Shown piece after piece: positions 60,001-64,000 of a stretch of DNA of 64,000 bases. The notes under the pieces are model-generated. The model did no database searches. It was given only the letters and a program-made list of their open reading frames with translations, and was not told the DNA's origin. The stretch's first letter is position 1. Every line of letters starts with the position of its first letter. The translations under genes were made by a program, and so were the position numbers. This stretch comes from Letharia columbiana (lineage: Eukaryota > Ascomycota > Lecanoromycetes > Lecanorales > Parmeliaceae), in the NCBI RefSeq assembly GCF_014066305.1, contig NW_023501044.1, positions 1,008,001-1,072,000 of the forward strand. Reading direction: 5' to 3'.

Positions 60001-62916
60001 GTAAGTCACACATGATCTTGGAGAGACCTCCTAAGAGTTCAGGATGGCGTTCAGTTTTGGCATCTCCTACTAACTCAAGGACAAATGTAATTTGCCGGAT
60101 GGCAGATGCGAGATTGCGTTCATCGAGGGCGCCAGCATCATTCGAATGGCCGTGACTTGTCCGCTTGCGCTTCAACACTGGGGCCCCGTCCTGTAAAGCA
60201 GGCAGAATCGAAGGCACATTCTCTACGAAGGATCGGAGTGTAGCAGTAGAAAGTGGCAATGTCCGTAACGTTTCCATAGACTCAGCCTCTTGGTTGCCAT
60301 TTGCCCCAGCTTCTACATTGCCAACAGCTGACTCAAACAAAGCTTTTGCCAACGAGGATTGGAGATCGATTTTGATGAATTCCCAAGTGATCTGTAGGCG
60401 GCGCAATGCTGCGGCTCTTAGACTTGGGAAGTTTAGGTTATTCAGAGGCTCGATGATAGACTTCAAGGTTTGAATACCATCACGATCGCCTGGTATAACG
60501 ATGCTGACCAGTCTGTCCAGTAGCTGCGATGATACAAGCTGCTCCTCGTCGCAGATACGTTCAAAATCGTGTTGACCTTGTTTCAAAGTGTTTAATAGCA
60601 AAGGAAGCAATAACTTCGTACGGGAAGTGCTGCCCACCTTGGGCACCTGATTTAGCATCTGAAGTAGGCGAGATTTGACGGCGTATAGCGGTGTATTGAC
60701 AACATGACTACAGATACTGCTGAGCAAAGCTAGTCGTAGAGGCTTCTTCAATTCCCTTTGCGTAATGTTGGAACCTTTGCTGTGCTTTGGGCCGTTGAGG
60801 TTATCTGAAAGGAGCTGAGATACGTGGCTTTCATCAAGCATGCATTCTTCGAGATTTGGAACCATTAGGTCCAAGATGCTGTCGGTCTCTTTATTAGAAA
60901 GCCATGTCACTGCTTGAGTCTCACCGCCCTGACCATAAATTTGCTGCTGGCCCAATATTGGTCGATTGGTACTTTTATTTTCCTTGTCAGCCGTTTTCTT
61001 ATAAGCAGGCGCTAGGACCAAGACAAGTTCTGCGGCTGCGCGGCGAACGCTGGGAGACGTATCAGCCAGCGCGTACAGTATGTACGGCAATAACATCTGC
61101 ACATCAGCTGTAAGAGTTTCCTTCCTGAGGTATTCCACCACAGTCCGGATCGCTGCTGTTCTCGCTGTTGCTGAGCAATGGCCGCACCATATTCGGACAA
61201 AGAATGAAAGGAAAAGAGGCTCAGTCATTCCTAGGGACTTCCGAAGGACCGGTAGATTAGAAAATCTTTCTAGGTTCATTGTAGAAGTGTAGATCGAGAG
61301 AAAAGCGTGAGCCAGGCTGCCATAGACGTAGGAGTCTGAGTGTGACAGAAAAGATATCTCATAGGCTGTCCGTGTTGGGATTCGGCTCATTACAGTCTCG
61401 AAGTCGCCTGTCGTCATTTGTCTTTCTGCATTCTCCATGTCCACATCTTCAGTAAGCTGCTCAGGTGTGCTCTCTTTGCTATAATTTACCCGTCGGAGTC
61501 TGTTTTCCAGATATTTCAAGTCAAAGTTTGACTCTTCCATGGTGCTGTGTATGACAGCCCCAACATCTTTCGAATCGCACATAAGAAGAACAAGGTCTGC
61601 CAACGACCCTTGCACATCGAACTTTGGATTCGGATTTGGCGCCGTCGTCTGAGCTTCATAGATTACTGATTTGACCACAGCCTTGATGGAAGCATCACTC
61701 ATAACATTGGCTTCCATCAAGGTTCTCAAAAGCCGCAGCCCGCTTGTGTCTCGAGCTTTTCTAAGTCTTGAAATAATACCAAGCGCGACACCTAGAACAA
61801 GCTTGTCAATCTTGTACTGCTTATTGAGTGTCAAAAGGTCGTCATCAAGGCGTTCGAGCGCGATGACCGCTTCGAAGGTTTTGCCTGGTAGACCGGCTGT
61901 TCGCTTTTGCTCAGCCAAAACACCCAAGCATATCAGTCCTGCATGGGAAGTCTGGGACCAGTCGGACGTGATCGCTTCCATCATTACAGATAGTACACCA
62001 TCATCTAGGCTAGCTTTGGAGGCTAAGATCGTTAGAATCATGTAGCATCCCATCCGAAGGTCCGGCACATTATCAACAGAGAGACCATCGTTAAGGACAG
62101 GTAACAAGAAACGAACGATGTCTTCTTGGTTTTGCTTCTGTGCCTCGCGTCTAGCGGAGCGACCCTGGTCAAGCATCGCAGCCACAGCTTCAGTAGCAAC
62201 TGACGCCCAGAATGATACCAAGGTGGGATTTTGGAAACCTAAGTGACCGGAATCAAGTACGAAAGCACTCATAGCGGTGAAGAATTGGCGGTTGGTGGAT
62301 GCAGCATGTACGATTGCGTGACGCGGTGGCTTTGCAAGGGCTTGAACGTAGGGGTGGAGAAACCTGAGAGTGGGTGATAAATCTTCGGGTATGAGTGAGA
62401 GCATCGTAGGGAATACCGGAGCGTTGTGGAATGGCAGAAAGGCGAGTACCAGGCACATAGTGTTATTTTGGTGAACCCTAGTTAGAAAGTTCGTCAGGTC
62501 GAAGAAGTTGAGGCAGACAAAAGGCGGCCCGTGACTGACCTGAATCGCCTGACGAGCCATTCCACCGCTTTAAGAGCCGGTTTCAATAGCAGCTTACTCC
62601 CGACTAGATGTAAGAACTCCTCAAGGACAACATCAAGCTGTTGGTTTTGGGCAGCAGTCATCTGCGTTCGCTCTTCCTGCTTGCTCTGTTCGCTGAAAAG
62701 ATTATTGGCAAAGCCGGCGAACCTCGAGTCCAAAAGGCAGAGTTCCTGGAAGCCCTCGTAGCATATCTGGTACAACGAATCGAAGTCCTGGGTTGCGGCG
62801 ACACCAGGTTCGTAGAGAAGGGACCGCGAATGTGCTTTCTTTTGAGCTTTGAGGTCGAGTGGATTGGTAGACTTGGCGCGAATCTGGGCCAGCTGTGAGG
62901 CCAGCGCTGTAGCCAT
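57046..62916 (-). CDS. utp10: U3 snoRNP / SSU processome protein Utp10 (HEATR1)
   Basis: Large HEAT-repeat scaffold of the UtpA (t-UTP) subcomplex, needed in the nucleolus for 18S rRNA processing and rDNA transcription. Seven exons: 62,916-62,540; 62,477-59,912; 59,850-59,620; 59,564-58,804; 58,754-58,107; 58,052-57,690; 57,636-57,046. The six introns are 49-62 bp with GT..AG ends, and every junction but one defect keeps phase; about 1,844 residues, normal for the family. The N-terminus MATALASQLAQIRAK is typical. The U3snoRNP10 domain lies around residues 240-350 (VLPVLNDGLSVDNVPDLRMG) and the BP28CT-type region in exon 6 (IVQHSETLGGLFLRIFDLRR). Exon 4 carries an apparent 2-bp insertion at about 58,971-58,976 that shifts frame after TLLEHYR. 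Either a sequencing error or a real lesion. Confidence 0.9.
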
Positions 62917-63257
62917 GATATTGATGACTAGTCCGTATTCTCTACCGATGACATTCAAACGACTCTGGGGCTCCCATACATTTCGTCGATCAACCGAACG
63001 AAAAAAAAAGAGCCGAGGGAGACTTATGAATATACATGCAGCGCGGGTTTACCGAGGGCCCGGGCCGGGCCTGGTCCCAGGCTCACGTTCCACGCTCAAT
63101 AATTGGCCAACGGCTGATACGTTCGTTCTATTTTACGATTACTCTCCAAAGCGAAATCCCGAGCGAGAAAGGGAGACATTGGGTACATATGCTATTGCTT
63201 CCTTTCTCCTAGCAATCTAAGCTTTCAAAGAGGTGAAGGCGCCACAAGTACGTCAGT
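62917..63257. promoter_or_regulatory. Divergent promoter region, utp10 / NRDE2 homologue
   Basis: 341 bp between two start codons. Contains an A-run (63,001-63,009) and a GC-rich GGGCCCGGGCCGGGCC stretch near 63,057. No specific factor site is claimed. Confidence 0.55.
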
Positions 63258-64000
63258 ATGCCAACTGAATCCATCAGCTCTCGTCAAAACCCTGACGGTA
63301 AACACGCGGAAAAGACAGCGACTCCCAGATTTGCAAGCTTCAAGCCAAATCCACCGTCGAGAATCCAGGACCAAGAGACTAGGACTTCGGGAAACGTGAA
63401 TCGGCTTCCCGAAAACCATGACCACGCTCCGGACGAGTCTGTTTCGAGGTTGAAATCTGGTAGGCAAACCCTAGGCCGACATCATCCTCGGGGTCACCAT
63501 CAACGTAGCGTTGACAGGGAAGCGAACCGTCATATCGGATCACAGCCTGCAGGACACGATCCCGGGCCGGGTGAAAACATACCACAGTCGTTCGTAGTTG
63601 ACCGAGTAGGCGATCTCGACAATCTCAACTTCGGCGCCCTCCATAGATATGCAACGGCGTCATATTTCCGTTTCGGTGCCGGAAATGTTATGGGATCACC
63701 CATGAATCAGAGGATCGATCGAGCACTGAGTACTGACAAAGCATTGGTGCTGTCCGACGACACATATGGATTGCCGAAGAAAAGAGACAAACATGCACGT
63801 TGGAGGCTTGATCAGGAGGGAGCAAGAGAGTTAAAGATCAAGCCACGAGAGGAACACGACCCAGCCATTGACTCTGCCGCCGACTATGTTTCCTTCGAGG
63901 CTGCACATAGAGCGAAGAGAAGGCGAGGAGATGACGGATTGCCTGTGGATTGCGCGTCGTCTTCAGATCAAAATGATACGCAATATAGCTCTTTAAAGGG
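63258..64000 (+). CDS. NRDE2/Nrl1 homologue, N-terminal part (runs off window)
   Basis: Open from ATG 63,258 to the window end, 247 codons with no stop. NRDE2-family proteins (nuclear RNAi-defective 2; Nrl1 in fission yeast) act with the Mtl1/Mtr4 helicase in nuclear RNA surveillance and splicing. The visible part is the family's disordered, charged N-terminus. Recognition rests on the opening TPRFASFKPNP (22-32), as in fungal homologues, and on FVVDRVGDLDNLNFGALHRY (112-131), followed by a RFGAGNVMG and an RALSTDKALVLSD stretch. Basic patches such as KRRRG (220) fit nuclear location. The HAT-repeat NRDE-2 domain would lie beyond the window. Divergent from utp10. Confidence 0.75.
   Translation, partial: MPTESISSRQNPDGKHAEKTATPRFASFKPNPPSRIQDQETRTSGNVNRLPENHDHAPDESVSRLKSGRQTLGRHHPRGHHQRSVDREANRHIGSQPAGHDPGPGENIPQSFVVDRVGDLDNLNFGALHRYATASYFRFGAGNVMGSPMNQRIDRALSTDKALVLSDDTYGLPKKRDKHARWRLDQEGARELKIKPREEHDPAIDSAADYVSFEAAHRAKRRRGDDGLPVDCASSSDQNDTQYSSLK

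Overview
The window is fungal nuclear DNA, almost certainly from a filamentous ascomycete (Pezizomycotina). The genes carry short introns (49-62 bp, GT..AG, with CTAAC/CTGAC-like branch sites), encode fungal proteins (Pbs2, Utp10, an RNR inhibitor, an NRDE2 homologue), and sit beside a large AT-rich block with the signature of repeat-induced point mutation (RIP). Eurotiomycetes or a related class is a guess; nothing here fixes the species.

Positions 1 to about 49,540 are a gene-free, extremely AT-rich graveyard of transposons. Paired LTRs differ almost only by C-to-T/G-to-A transitions, and transposon reading frames can be followed only by reading RIP-made stops as Gln/Arg/Trp codons. Several insertions can be delimited to the base by target-site duplications. 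(1) The 3' part of a plus-strand Copia element, up to an LTR at 7,402-7,553. (2) A Gypsy element at 10,211-25,050, into which a complete 7.1-kb Copia (14,017-21,165, TSD ACTTT) and a 1.17-kb non-autonomous LTR element (22,903-24,071, TSD AAATT) inserted. (3) A 1.9-kb pogo/Fot1-type DNA transposon (26,349-28,256, 70-bp TIRs, TA target) inside a repeat of unknown class, here called E. (4) A second complete Copia (35,476-43,222, TSD GATAT) inside the remnant of another transposon, itself carrying a short E copy and a tRNA-derived SINE that landed exactly on the Copia primer-binding site. (5) A 568-bp TIR element (48,929-49,496) next to the compartment edge. A 2-kb sequence R occurs twice (7.55-9.6 kb and 45.8-47.85 kb).

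At about 49,540 composition switches abruptly to ordinary gene-rich DNA. In order: pbs2 (HOG-pathway MAPKK, minus strand), an auxin-efflux-carrier-type membrane transporter (plus), a small ribonucleotide reductase inhibitor (plus), utp10 (SSU processome HEAT-repeat protein, minus, seven exons) and the 5' part of an NRDE2/Nrl1 homologue (plus, running off the end). pbs2/transporter and utp10/NRDE2 are divergent pairs; the RNR inhibitor and utp10 converge. These are housekeeping or signalling genes and do not look like a cluster. utp10 shows one apparent 2-bp frameshift that needs checking against reads.

I found no CRISPR array, rRNA, canonical tRNA gene or secondary-metabolite cluster. The most informative content is the stratigraphy of nested, unevenly RIPed elements.
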